Source: Glandiceps talaboti
Lineage: Eukaryota > Hemichordata > Enteropneusta > Spengelidae
NCBI RefSeq assembly: GCF_964340395.1
Contig: NC_135551.1
Span: 30,777,455-30,841,454 of the forward strand
Reading direction: 5' to 3'
DNA length: 64,000 nucleotides
Made by a program: the position numbers and the translations under genes. The notes below the pieces were generated by a model. The model saw only the letters and a list, made by a program, of their open reading frames with translations. It was not told the DNA's origin and did not search any database. Shown here piece after piece: positions 1 through 12,400 of this stretch. Within the stretch, counting starts at the first letter, position 1. Each line of letters starts with the position of its first letter.

Positions 1-1345
1 TGCAATATTGGTAGAAGAAAATCTTTACACTCAATGAAAAGCTCATTTAGGATACCGTCTGGTCCATGACTCTTACCCCTTTTCAACTTACAAATAGCCT
101 TACGAATCTCATCCTCTGTAATATCATTCTCAAGTTCATCAAAAAGAATATTTTGTGAGCCTACCAGGTTTTCAGCAACAGGCTCCGCATCAACATCGGT
201 TGAAGATAAAGTTTTGAAAAACTCAAAAAAATTACATAAATTTACCTCAGTTTTCACCCTTTTCCGACGTGAAAACTTTTAAAAAAACTCTTTAGGATTA
301 TTCATTTTCAACTTGTCTAACATGTTACCCTCTGTACGTAAGTATGATCTCTTACGCTTACGTTCTAATGTCTTATATGTTCGTTTCTTGTCATTTAGTA
401 TAACATGATGACCATTTGTTTTATTACCATTAAATTGCTTAAGTGCATATTTGTAATCTCGATAACAACGTTTGAGTTCATCGTTGAACCAAGGTTTGTC
501 AGGTACACACTGTGTCAAATTATGTCGATTAAATGCACCAGTTTCATTTGAGCGATGTCTAGCTTGGTTCGTTTTACAAAATGGTTTGAAAATCCCAGTC
601 AAAGCTTCTGTAAACCTGTTAATGTTACTGTCCATTGTAGCTTGTGTGACAATTTCAGCCTCGTTGTAAGATGATTTCAGTTGGTCAAGGTTGACCCTAA
701 CTGCCTCGCGGCACTGTGGTGTGTTATCACTACACCATCTGTACACTTCACGTACCGTCCCCGGCGATGTCTGTATCCCCATTGGTATCTTCAGACCTAT
801 GCAGGTGTTTTATCACCAGTTCGATATGCAAAGATGCATGGTCTGAATATTCAGTAAAGTTAGAAACTATAAATTTGTTTATCAAAGGAAAAACTTCTGT
901 TGGTGACAACACATAATCAATAACGCTCATCCCACGTGCACCATTGAAAGTAAAATCACCACTTTGACCTTTTTCATGTCGACCATTTAAAATTCGTAAA
1001 CAAGTAGCCTTGCATAAATTAATCAATCTAGAACCATACTCATTATATCCTGTATCAGGATTAACACGGGGTGATAGGTTTGTATCACTCTCATATCTTA
1101 GCAAATTATCAGTGTTATTAATAACAGAATCATGTAAAGTATCCAACAGAATAAAATCATTACAAAGGCGGGTTCGACTATTAGTATCACCTACGACAAT
1201 AACCTTGCCTAGGGATTGAAACAATGCTATTTGGCTTTCAATTTCATAGAATACGTCACAATCATAAAATTTATACAAACTTGAACCTGTCGGTGGAAAA
1301 TATACAAAGGTACAATACATATCAGAGCCATCTGTACTTAATGAC
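1..1345 (-). mobile_element. Non-LTR retrotransposon (LINE) remnant, endonuclease and start of reverse transcriptase
   Basis: Read on the minus strand, 1320 to 748 encodes an apurinic endonuclease-like segment with a Y-F-P-P-T-G-S-S strand, the GDTNSRT metal-site motif (normally GDxN) and a closing SDHASLHI motif. 782 to 279 continues, after a small frame change, with the linker (KPWFNDELKRCYRDYKYA). 278 to 1 contains a frame break and then the start of the RT domain (EIRKAICKLKRGKSHGPDGI). The RT catalytic part lies outside the window. The N-terminal endonuclease strand is missing near 1345, so this copy is 5' truncated as well as frame-broken. It appears to belong to the same family as the remnant at 7490-8640, which has the same PPTGSS segment. 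It is a dead copy with no inferred host function. Confidence 0.85.
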
Positions 1346-1353
1346 TTGTCAAC

Positions 1354-1485
1354 TTCTAACGACAGCCTTCATATTGTCAGCTACTACACTGTAGTGTCGC
1401 ACTTCTGACGACAGCCTTCATATTGTCAGCTATACTACACTGCAGTGTCGCATTCTGACGACAGCCTTCATATTGTGAATTACAT
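1354..1485. repeat. Three-copy tandem repeat of about 50 bp
   Basis: The segment GACGACAGCCTTCATATTGT recurs three times, at roughly 1361, 1408 and 1457. The copies are separated by a short palindromic stretch of the type CTACACTGTAGTG / CTACACTGCAGTG. It lies just upstream of the truncated 5' end of the minus-strand LINE remnant. Confidence 0.8.
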
Positions 1486-1767
1486 ATACTATGCCGTATG
1501 ATTTTTCCAGTTTTGTTACTATTAGCAGGCCATTTAGTTGCATAAAATTTCAAACCATACACATCATTGAAAGCCATAGAGTATAACTTGAAAATTGTCT
1601 TCAATACCCCAATTTTACATTCAATACATTATTATACAACTGTATGGCTATATTGTCTACACTTTAACTTATGCAGAGATATTTTGGCAGACACACACAT
1701 TCACTTGGCTATCGACTGCCTCATAATTAAATGCTAAAGGTAAATGAAGTGAACAACTTTGCAAACG

Positions 1768-1957
<190 letters not shown>

Positions 1958-2618
1958 CGAGTATACACACAAGTACATTCGCATGACTGCCTCATCATTA
2001 AATATAGATTCGGTAAACAACTGCTATTTTTTTTTTTTTAAATTTCGTATGTAAGTGTCTAGTTCAGGTAGTTACGTTTTCTGTTGTTTTCCACATGGTC
2101 TCTGTGTTATTGATTTCTTCTCTTCAGATGTACACAGCATTACAGAATGGAAGAACAGTTTTATATTTTATGTTTCCGCATCCATTATTTCTCGCAAGAC
2201 TTTTATTTTTTTTTCTCGAATACGTAGAAAAAAGTTTAGGGTCGCCGTGAAAAACTAGGTGGGGTCGGGTAACCGGAAGCAAACAATTTTTTTTTTATTA
2301 GGCCTTAGGTAATCAGTATTTTATCATTATTTGATGATGTTAGGTATATAATAGAATTTGCATGATACAACATAACAAAATTTCGTTACTTGTGAATTTT
2401 AATTTGGCCGTTATATAAGTTAGCATTACATAGATTCCTTCAACTTGAACGCAGATGGTATTGTTGGCGTTCCACACGTGATCTCACCTTATGTTGTGTA
2501 TGTGCCGCGCCGGGGTAGTACGTGTGTGTCGTTTGACCTCAGTTTAAACACGTACATCGTAGAAGAGACACTCTTTGTCTGTGTGATTGTCAGAACTTGA
2601 GACGAGGGCTTGGACGAC

Positions 2619-5600
2619 ATGAGAGATATGCGACCAGCATTTTCTTTCTTACGAAAAGTGGTACACCAGCGTTTCGGCATTCCGTGTCGGACCTACAGTG
2701 GTGTACGGTCAAACTACGTATACAGCAGTCGAGTTAACATACCGCCCCAAACGACTGCAGTACTCGCTGGTCGAGATTGGCTACCGGGCGCTAAGAGTAA
2801 AGGATGCCAGTTCCCGCAATACATGGCTAGTCCTACAGAAAACCTCCCTGCAGTGTACCAATGCAAGGAATCATCACAACGGAGCCTTGACGATTTGGCT
2901 AAAGAAGCTCGTGAAATACTAGAGGATGAACTGCACATACATGGGGCTATGCTGTTTCGCAATCTACCACTGCCGAATGGCGCAACTTTCTCCAAATTCA
3001 TTAGTGGTCTTGGATACACCATGATGGGGTACGAGGGGGGATCTGGTGTCAGACACAAAGTAGAGAAAGACGTGCTTACAGCAAGTAATGACCCGCCAGA
3101 ATATAGTATTGAACCACATAACGAAATGGCTTATTTCTCCGACCAGGACACTGTGCCCACGGAAGGTAAATATATCCCCTGTATGGTTGAACTTTGCAGT
3201 AGAACATAATCTCTCAAGGATGTAATTACACTGCCTGTTATTACTCGTAGGTGTATGCTAAAATATAAGTTTCATAGATACCTAGCATCTACCAATTTGA
3301 AAGTTGATTTACACTGTAACTGACCAAAACCGCCAACATTTCATATACTTATAACATAATGTAATACAACATATACAGGCCTACACTAATTCTAGTATAT
3401 CAGTAGGGCCGGTGAATTAAATTTAGTATACGTATTAAGAGATGTAACTGGGGGTGTAGTGTTGTAGACAGTGTGCGGTATAGAAAACAGGAAACAGAAC
3501 AAACCGGGACCTAGCCGGCATAGAATCCAGGATATATGTATTTTGACTCCGAAATTCAAAATCCCCATCGCCTGGTTTCTAGACTAACTGGGACCTTGCT
3601 TTATACTCAGAATTCCACACTACATATATTTTTGCCAACAAAAGTAGATTTATAGCAACCCACAGCAACTACATAAAATCAGGTCGGACATAAAATCACT
3701 GAATACTTTAATGTTATGAATTTATTTTGAGAATTCAAAGGTTAGCTTCTTTCCTATGATGACTCAGAACATGCGTTTTTAACCCCTTACATACCTGTGA
3801 CTATAATTGACCATGATTCCCAAACCTTTCATTCTACCTTTTTGAACGCACATCACTGTTTATCAACTAAGGTATGGACTGAGCTAGTTACACCGGTGAC
3901 GATTCAATAGATAAAACGAATTGATAGCTGTCATTCTAAGAATACTCAAGGCCATGCTTTGTTATTGATGCTAAAACCCGCCTATATATAGTTTAAGTCG
4001 TTTGATCTTATAGTACAGAGGGGTGATCGTACTTTTTTATTTTTCTCATTACTTTTTCATAGCACGTATGGGTTGGTTGGTCGATTTTAAAAAAGTCATG
4101 ATTCTATGCCTCTCCTTGTCCTCCTTTTTTTTCAAAACCTTGGATAACAATTATTGTTTTGCAGTATTTTCACTTGAAAGTGTAATTTTTGAAAAGAGAT
4201 AAGTAAACCTTGAAGATTGTGATGTAAAATGTAACATATAGAATAACAACCTAGAAGGTGTTGACGGTTATAAACGACATGTTGTAAATACACAATAGTC
4301 ATTCTCGATATTTTCTTCATTTGATTACAATGCATGTTATGTGGTCTTGCATTCAGATATAATACTGCCATTCTTTTGACTATGTTTGAACTGTTACACT
4401 TCCATTTTTCGAACACTGGGATATTCTGATTAATATGTTTTCAAATACTCCCCTCTTGATCGAGTATATCATTTTCTCATGCACCCCTGACATGCTTCAA
4501 TTTTGTTCTAACCCTCTCCCCTCCCCCTCCCCCTCCTCCAGTCCAGAGACGTGCAGCTTTGCAGTGATTAAATACTGATGATCACTTTCATTGCTGCAAT
4601 CCAAATCCCCTTTGATTTTTTTCAGACGTCGTTACATAATAAAATATAGATCGATATCATCAGCTACTTTCGAGCCAAACGGGGAGTTATAATCAACTGT
4701 CAATCCTATTGCAGGTCTTCTTTTACTGTGATGTGCCTGCTCAACCCGGTCAAGGTGGTGAAAGTGTTATATGTGATAACAGAGATGTCCTGCCAAAACT
4801 TAATCCACAACTTGTTGATAAAGTACGTAAAGTTGGTGTCAAATACTTTAGACATCTACCGGAACGTAAATCTGACGGATATGACAGTTGGCAGGAGGTA
4901 AGTTTGCCATGTTGTTTTCCATGATACTCGTAGCATTGCAACTGTGTATTTCGTGGTGGGTGTGTAAGGCAGGTGAAGTTTAAATCACGAGCTATTCATT
5001 GGTAGAAGGGGGGGGGGGGTTTCAGAGATTGATTCATAGCAACTCGAGTAATGTATATACATGTAAATTAGTTGTATTGTTATTTTCTGGAGTCATTTCA
5101 ATGTTTTTATGTTTCAATTCCATTTTACACTAATCTTGCTCTAGATTGCATCACTTTCTTTAAAAAAAAATCTAATATAGTACCACAGTGTGTGACTCAT
5201 TATTAAAGGGCTAAACACAAGATGCACTCACTGTGCCAAACTTTGCAAGAAACATAGTTTATAGCTACACATAGTATAGAAAATTACCATTAAATAAGAC
5301 ACGTACAGTACTAACATATACTAATTAATGCTAATAAATGTACATGTCTTGATTTCAGACATTTATCACAGAAGACAAGGCAGTAGTTGAGAAATTCTTG
5401 AAGGGCCGTAGAATGGACTATCAATGGGAGAAAGATGGTTCGCTTTCATATTGGTACACATTACCTGGATTTGTTACTCACCCAAAGACAGGTAATTAAC
5501 ATATAACAATTACAGCATATCTTGGATATAGACAACTCTACACTGACTCGATCTACCAAGGTCCAAAGAGGCAAACGCAAGTATGAAAATGAATTATGAA

Positions 5601-6522
5601 TGGAAATTAATAAAAAATTGCAAAAAGAATGGAAACAATAAGTAGTTTTTTTTATATGTACTAGATAAACAGTTTAGCCAATTCTATTTTTGCAGCTTTA
5701 TTCACTTTCTCTGTAAAACTATACTAGGCACCATACCAGACGAGACCATTTACCTAACAAGTGTCAGCTTCAGCTTGTCTTTTGACTATATACCATGGTT
5801 CAAATACTGCTTGACCTTTGACATTAAAAGCTAGCGAAGGCGGTGGTGCATGCAATAGAGAACGTTTACGCCAGCCCGTATACTCTCACCTTCGGCTTTT
5901 GTTCGGCAACCTTTGGAGCTTAAGCTCTTTTCACAAGGCTGGGTTCAAAGTTGAGGTCATTTATTTGATTGTCCATGCACCTCATATCTAGCACATAGTT
6001 CGAGTTATTTCCATGTGTAATACCTCGTCATACACAGATTCCCTAACATATCAGAAATGAATGTCTTTCAAATATGAACCATCATCGATGTAAACATGTG
6101 TAAGCTTAAACTCAGACCACTAAACTAATATTTTAGTTGTGACAAAGAACCTGTGGCGATTGTCACTACCATTACATGTAAAACCAGTCAAATATTTACA
6201 ATGCATTTTTTTTTAATTTCTAGGCGAGGATGTTTGGTTTAATCATATTCACGCCCATCATGCATCATATTTCAAGTACCACCCAATGTGGTCACACCTG
6301 GACCTTCCCGACAACCGATATCCATTCCATAGTTACTATGGTGACGGTAGCGAGCTAGAGGAAGAAACTGTCCAACATGTCCGCAATGTCCTTTGGAATG
6401 TAGCCGTTGGCTGTCAGTTGCAAAAAGGAGATGTCGTAGCTGTTGATAATGTATACGTTCAACATGCTAGGCTTGGCTTCTCTGGGGAAAGGAAGCTGCT
6501 TGTCAGTCTTGTCAAGAAGTGA
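2619..6522 (+). CDS. TauD/TfdA-like Fe(II)/2-oxoglutarate-dependent dioxygenase A (4 exons; exon 1 boundary problematic)
   Basis: Exons: 2619-3152 or 2619-3165 (see below), 4715-4897, 5359-5491, 6224-6522 (stop included). The product is about 382 residues and resembles the TauD/TfdA fold family (PF02668), especially the clavaminate-synthase-like branch. The iron-binding facial triad is visible: His167-x-Glu169 in the PHNEM motif of exon 1, and the distal His in VQHAR of exon 4, whose Arg is the usual 2-oxoglutarate ligand. The substrate cannot be named. The basic N-terminus (FLRKVVHQRFGIPCRTYS) could be a mitochondrial presequence; that is inference. ATG 2628 is an alternative start. Exons 2-4 match gene B exactly in length and phase. 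Exon 1 does not: the strong donor after 3165 leaves phase 1, whereas exon 2 needs phase 0. Only a weak GTGCCC donor after 3152 keeps the frame. The gene may be newly broken or may hide a microexon. A possible AATAAA polyadenylation signal lies at 7057. Confidence 0.85.
3166..4714. other. Intron 1 of dioxygenase A, no further gene seen
   Basis: This is 1.55 kb of AT-rich sequence between exons 1 and 2. I see no repeat array and no coding similarity. If a microexon of length 3n+2 restores the frame of gene A it must lie here, but I could not identify one. A C-rich tract lies at 4504-4545. Confidence 0.6.
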
Positions 6523-6835
6523 AAATTGTAGTATATGTATACGGGTGAATATAGATGACGTCACACTTGCCGTTTATTGAGAAATATTTCCACCACGTTT
6601 TACTTATCCACATCTAAATATAAGAGAATAATGAAAAAATACTATTGCGTGAGGCTAGGTTTATCATCAGTAGGATTTGCTGCATATTAAATGTATCTGT
6701 ATCATTCTACTTGTAGCATACCATTACTTGCTATTAACAGAATCAAACCTGGTATTTGGGGTAAATGAATAAACAAACGATTCGATGACATGTTGAGGAT
6801 ACCGACAAAGAGAAGCGAGCATGTAACTAATTGAT

Positions 6836-6960
6836 CGATTTATTAATTGATTGATTGATTGATTGATTAATTATTTATTTGATTGAAAGATTGATTGATC
6901 GATTGATTGAATGATTATTTTTTGTGGTGAAATGAAACTTATTTTGTGTGTGATATCGAT
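6836..6960. repeat. (GATT)n-like simple repeat
   Basis: Imperfect tetranucleotide repeat (ATTGATTGATTGATT) with drift to ATTT/GATC, downstream of the dioxygenase A stop and upstream of a candidate AATAAA at 7057-7062. It probably lies in the 3' UTR or just beyond. Confidence 0.85.
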
Positions 6961-7489
6961 CAATTGACTGATTTTTGTTGTGATAGAAGGATTGTTTTCC
7001 TTTCCCTGGCTAATGTTCTCTCTTTCACCTGTTTATAATTATCTTTTTATTGATTAAATAAAAACATCTTGTCAATACTTCGAAGTCTCCTCTTTTCTAA
7101 ATTAAAAACGCTAATCTTATAATTACCAAGGGATAGATTACAGTCACAATTTGTTTTATCTCTTATCATTCTGGGTTATTATCATAAAAAAAACCACGTT
7201 TTATACTACTTTGCACATCACTGAGTATACCTGATGACCTCACCCCTTTACCAATTTCAAGACCCGATTGAACACCTACGTTTACAGGGAGCAGGGTGAA
7301 GGGATGAACCGCAGGCAAGTGTTGCTCGTGACGCAGGACCAAAAGACAGTAGAGCCACACACCTGAGGGAGGGGAGTACCGTCTGGGTGGAGCGCGGGTG
7401 CGCCGGGTGTACTAGAGGTTGGCCATGCCGCTAACACATTGGAAAGTACCAACTCGTCATGCCCGAAACTACGAATACTCCAGAACTGG

Positions 7490-8640
7490 CCTCGCACTAC
7501 ATTATATTTGTTTATTAGAGACATGGTTGGATAATAATGTTAATATTAACATACCTGGTGATTATTTATAGTTTAGACTTGATAGAAAGAGGAGTAGAAA
7601 TGCTAAAAAGTCCTCTGGGGGTATAATTATCATATTCAAATCAAGGTTGAGTAAAATCAACAGTAAATGTAAAGAAGCACTGTGGATCAACATGCACAAT
7701 GGATTTTTTTGGTTTGAGTAAAGATCTTTACCTATGCAGTGTACATCCCACCAACAGGGTCTTCCTATTACAACAACAGTGGAAATTCAGTTGAAGATAT
7801 TTTTGACATTATCACTCAAGACTCTTGAGTCTTCAATTTGAAATCCATGGAAATGTTTGTATTATGGGTGATATGAATGCAAGAACAATGGGACAATTAG
7901 AGACACTGGATGAAACCACTGACACACCTGAATTATCAGTATTATCAATGGACACTGTAAACAACAAATACGGACTGTATTTATGTAATCTTTGTCTTAC
8001 TATAGACACGATTATTGCAAATGGTAGAATTACAGGGGATCTATCGGGTAAAGTAACATGTCATCACCACAATGGAATCAGTCAAGTTGATTACTGTATT
8101 ATTCATTTAAAGTTAACCAACTGAGCCATGCTTCTGATCATTGTTCACACTCCTTAGCTGTAAAAGCAATTTATGTTCTAAACTGATATCTCAATGATTT
8201 TATACAAAAAACATATTTGGGATAACTCTTCAAAAGAAAATTTTGTTTCAAATTTAAGGATCTCAGCACATAATTTACCAATCAAAAGAATATGATACCA
8301 AGGAATTCCTCCAGATGAAAGAATATGTCATTTATGATTTATGTAATACTAAAGCTATTGGTGATGGAATCCATGCTTTAATGGATTGTAGTAATCTATC
8401 TGTAACTGAAGCTAGAAACCAATTTCAAAGAACAATCGAAATTTATGATCGAAGTTTTTGAAAATTATCTCAAAAAAGAATATTTCAAAAGAAAAATGAG
8501 TTCAAATGATGATTTTATCAATAACATCGTATTATCTTTGTATTTTATATATATTTATAATTATGTTGTTTTTGCTGTTTCTGTATGTTGTTTTTGACTT
8601 AAGATGTATTTTTATTTACATTATTTCATGTCAAATAAAC
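7490..8640 (+). mobile_element. LINE remnant: endonuclease domain plus 3' end, internally deleted
   Basis: Plus-strand frames carry endonuclease pieces: LHYICLLETWLDNN around 7492-7533 (catalytic Glu context), then RSRNAKKSSGGIIIIF near 7590, SVYIPPTGSSYYNN near 7740-7785, and CIMGDMNARTMGQ at 7858-7896. A linker follows to about 8490 and an AT-rich 3' end that stops at 8640 in a pentanucleotide tail. Stops and frame changes interrupt it and no RT domain is present, so most of ORF2 is deleted. The family appears to be that of the minus-strand remnant at 1-1345. A GC-rich stretch at 7290-7490 may be its 5' end. Confidence 0.75.
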
Positions 8641-8751
8641 TACACTACACTACACTGCACTGCACTGCACTGCACTACACTACACTACACTGCACTGCAC
8701 TACACTACACTACACTACACTACACTACACTACACTACACTACACTACACG
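8638..8751. repeat. (ACTAC/ACTGC)n pentanucleotide microsatellite
   Basis: About 22 copies of a 5 bp unit, CTACA with CTGCA variants, directly at the 3' end of the LINE remnant. It is most simply read as the element's expanded 3' tail. From 8752 to 8928 there is unremarkable sequence containing the likely 5' region of dioxygenase B. Confidence 0.9.
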
Positions 8752-8928
8752 TATACCAGTTCACCAACCCTCCCCACCCCGGCCGACGACACTGACCGGT
8801 CCCTTAAGTGGCATTCTTATTAATCTGACAGTGCCTTAAAGATCGAGGGGCGCGATCTCACCTTTAGTTAAGGTCATGGATGGTCACACTCTGCTTGTTA
8901 TATACCGACTTTATTCGATACCAGAATT

Positions 8929-11900
8929 ATGTCAGCATTTTCACCGCTGTGGAAAACAAAACAACCACCTATGAAGACATGGGGTGTTCTGGTATCAAGA
9001 ACGAAATACATTTACAGCAGAATTGTTGATGACGTGACACCGAAAACAAAAGCTGTACTCGCAGGACGAGAATGGCTTCCGGGTGCAAAATGCGATGGAA
9101 AACAACTGCCAGAATATTTGGCAGGTCCGCGAGATAATTTTCCAGTTGTGTACAAATGGCAGGGGTCGTCTCAGCAGAACGTCTATGATTTGGCCAAACA
9201 AGCACGTCAAATACTCGACGATAAACTGTCCTTGTATGGGGCGGTTCTATTCCGCAACAGTCCATTATCAAACAGCTCGGCGTTCTCTGAATTTATGGAA
9301 GGTCTTGGGTACACCATGACGGGGTATGAAGGAGGGACGGGTATCAGACATAATGTAAAGAAAGATGTCCTAACAGCAAGCGACGAACCACCTAATTATA
9401 GCATTGAACTGCACAACGAAATGTCATACTCTCCAACATATCCCAAGAAGGTAAGCCTCACATTAATGGAACAAGTCCTGGGCCCTGAAAACTATGATTT
9501 AAATTGTACTGTCAGAAACACCATTACTACGTACGTTCTATGCTAGAACCTAGTACCTAGTGTCTCTCCTGGACTGCAAGAACTAGATTCTAGCATGGAT
9601 GTATTAGTGACTCCCAAATACATCCATTATAATACCAGTGGCCCGGTGTAGAAGGACTTAGCTTGTTTACTGCGCAGTCGAGATATACGTCGTTAGCTGG
9701 CCCATAACACTGGGCCATATGAAGTCTGAGGCTGGTCGTACTACCTAGCCCTCGGAGACTGCGCAGTAAACAGGCTGAGAGGCTATATGAAAGACTTATT
9801 TCTCGTACTTTATAAACGGTCTATTTGAATAGACACATCACACTATACCACATGGTCCAGAAGGAATAAATATTTTTCAAAAAAAATATAATATTATTTT
9901 TTTATTTTTCTCTATATTTCAAATAATTTTTTAAAATATTGTCATCATAACTATCGTGTCCTCTGACTGTTTTTTCCTATTTCCTACCGTTATGACTGTC
10001 TTACCAGAGTTTATCAACTTTGCATTAATTAGTGCACAGTTACAGCAAACGCACAGGTTATTTGTCCAGTTATTAAACGCAACACATTACCTTACCAAAA
10101 TAATGAAATTGTTTTATGTATTCCTCCTGGTCTCTGTGAGTATACATGTATAGTTGTCTTTGTTCAGAGGTGCATGTTATAAAGGGTACAGTGGTTAGGA
10201 ATACAACCTAATCACTGCCACTAGTTGTAAGTACTACCTCATTTCTCTGAAAATAATTTATATCTATATTAATGTATTTCAGCTTTTCTTTTTCTGTGAC
10301 ATGCCTGCTCAACCCGGTCAAGGAGGTGAAAGTGTTATATGTGATAACAGAGATGTCCTGCCAAAACTTAATCCACAACTTGTTGATAAAGTACGAAAAG
10401 TTGGTATCAAATACTTGCGATATTTGCCCCAGCAACAACCTGGTGGCTATACCAGTTGGCAGAAGGTAAACACAATGTAACATAGCACTGCACAGCACAG
10501 CACAGCACAACACAACACAACACAACACAACACAACACAACACAACACAACACAACACAACACAACACAACACAGCACAGCATAACAACACAACACAGCA
10601 CAACACAGCATAACACAACACAACACAGCACAGCAGAGCACAGCACAGCATCACAAAACAGCACAGCATAAGACAACACAGCACGACACAACACAGCACA
10701 GCACAAAAACAACACAACACAACGCAGCACAACACACCACAGCACAACGCAATTGAAGACAGTGCAGCACAATGCAGCACAACACAGCACAGCACAGCAC
10801 AGCACAACATACCACAGTGCAACACAACACAAAACAGCACAACATAACACAACACAATGCAACACAGCACAGCACAACACAACACAATACAATGCAACAC
10901 AGCACAGCACAACACAACACAACACAACATTCTTATTATGTAATATATCAGTATTTACGAATACATCATGAGAGAATTTAAGCTGACACAATCACCAAGA
11001 AATTTCATGGACTGCATGTTTTCCGTTATTTTGTAATGCTCTGTGTAATTATGGAGCCTTCAGTAATAACAAGTGGGAGAGGGGATGGGAAGGGGTAAAA
11101 TTTTACAAATCGGTTTTTGGGCCCAGGGAGGATCACATTTTACAATGGCTTTTGAAATTTGAATTGTTTCGCGATTATGGGACCTCATTTTTGGCACCCT
11201 GTCAAATCCTACCACAGTCACACATGGATCATTTTGTGCCCTCACACAAATTCACTGTAGTGGTAGTAGTGGGAAATAGCAATATGGTGGCAGTGGTGGA
11301 GTTCGGGTAGAGTCTTTACCATTGTCTGGTTAGGTTTGGTCATATATGTACATCTATATGTGAAAGAAATGTTACAAATAAACATATGTTGTCATTAATT
11401 AGTGTCTACAACTCATGTCATTGACATTAGAATAGGCACAAAGTTAACTTCGCTTTAGGGTACGCAAATCTCAAACTCTGGTCTCTTATTAAAGTTTCAC
11501 TGCTTACTGCAATATTTTAAAACATGTTGATAATGTTGGACATGGGTTGTTGTTTTTTCTTCATATTTTACAAGACAGGCGTCACTTGATGTACCACGAC
11601 CCACAGTAAGTACTGAAGGTTCCCTTATACAGGCTAAAATGTGCATTAAACTTCACCCAATATTGACTATAGTTAGCTCTATTCTATTACTTTATTACAG
11701 TCATTCCTAACAGATGATAGAGCTGAAGTTGAACGAATGTTGCAAGAACGTGGAATGAATTACCAATGGGAAGAAGGTGGCGCCCTTTCTATTTGGCAGA
11801 AGCTACCTGCATTTACCATTCACCCAAAGACCGGTAAAGATCTATATAGCTTGTGAACTAAAAAATAAATATACAAAAACTAAAAGAATTGGTAAAAAAA

Positions 11901-12400
11901 ACTTCTAAAAAGTAGTCTTGAATGATTTACATGTCATTGATTATTTGCTGTATAATACACAATTGTGTTGATGAAATAATAACATTTACTGAAATTGAAA
12001 CCGTTACTATTTCATTTACACTGTGCGTAATCGTAAGTAGTTATAAAGAAATGCCAATTTTGTGCAAACTTACCAAAACTCACTATAAAATTTGTCCACA
12101 GGAGAAGAAATCTGGTTTAACCATCTTTGTGCCCATCATGCATCATACTATAAGGCCCATCCATTCTATGCTCATCTCAACACCCCTGATAACAGATATC
12201 CTAAACATTGTTACTATGGTGATGGTGGTGACGTAGAGGAGGAGACTTTACAACATATCAGGAATGCCCTATGGAGTGTAGCGGTTGGTTTTCAGATGCA
12301 GCGCGGTGACGTCATCGCTCTTGATAACATCAGTGTTCGACATGCAAGACTTAGTTTTACAGGGGAAAGAAGATTGTTAGTCAGCCTGACCAGAGATTGA
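8929..12400 (+). CDS. TauD/TfdA-like Fe(II)/2-oxoglutarate-dependent dioxygenase B (4 exons, intact)
   Basis: Exons: 8929-9450, 10283-10465, 11701-11833, 12102-12400, with phases 0, 0 and 1 at the introns. They join into one 378-residue frame. Exon 1 carries the AVLAGREWLPGAK start of the catalytic core and the iron ligands His162-x-Glu164 (LHNEM). Exon 2 has the FFFCDMPAQPGQGGES strand. Exon 4 has the distal ligand His360 and Arg362 in VRHARLSF. The length and motif order fit clavaminate-synthase-like TauD proteins, which hydroxylate small molecules using O2 and 2-oxoglutarate. The physiological substrate is unknown. It is the tandem paralogue of gene A, 2.4 kb upstream, with identical exon 2-4 lengths. 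Exon 2 shares a 113 bp near-identical tract with gene A, suggesting gene conversion. The last part of exon 4 is repeated downstream of the stop. A candidate AATAAA at 14114 would give a 3' UTR that contains the 49-bp minisatellite. Confidence 0.9.
9655..9780. mobile_element. Short MITE-like element with 19 bp terminal inverted repeats
   Basis: Left arm GCTTGTTTACTGCGCAGTC at 9661-9679 and its reverse complement at 9757-9775 (one mismatch) bound about 115 bp. Inside is a second hairpin (GGCCCATAACACTGGGCC, 9699-9716). It has no coding capacity and lies in intron 1 of dioxygenase B. The size and structure fit a miniature inverted-repeat element, but no clear target duplication was confirmed. 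Confidence 0.65.
10479..10931. repeat. (ACAAC/ACAGC)n pentanucleotide array in intron 2 of dioxygenase B
   Basis: About 450 bp of ACACA/ACAGC/ACAAC pentanucleotides, beginning 13 bases after the exon-2 donor at 10466. All long frames through it on both strands (Cys-Val-Leu-rich or Gln-His-Asn-rich) are repeat artefacts. The rest of intron 2, 10932-11700, shows no gene. Confidence 0.95.

Noticed and set aside
2698-3058. Overlapping open frames on both strands in dioxygenase A exon 1
   Set aside because: They are shadow frames of the real exon, which alone shows family motifs.
10208-10991. Cys-Val-Leu-rich frames of up to 240 codons on the minus strand
   Set aside because: They arise from the ACAAC/ACAGC pentanucleotide array within a dioxygenase intron.
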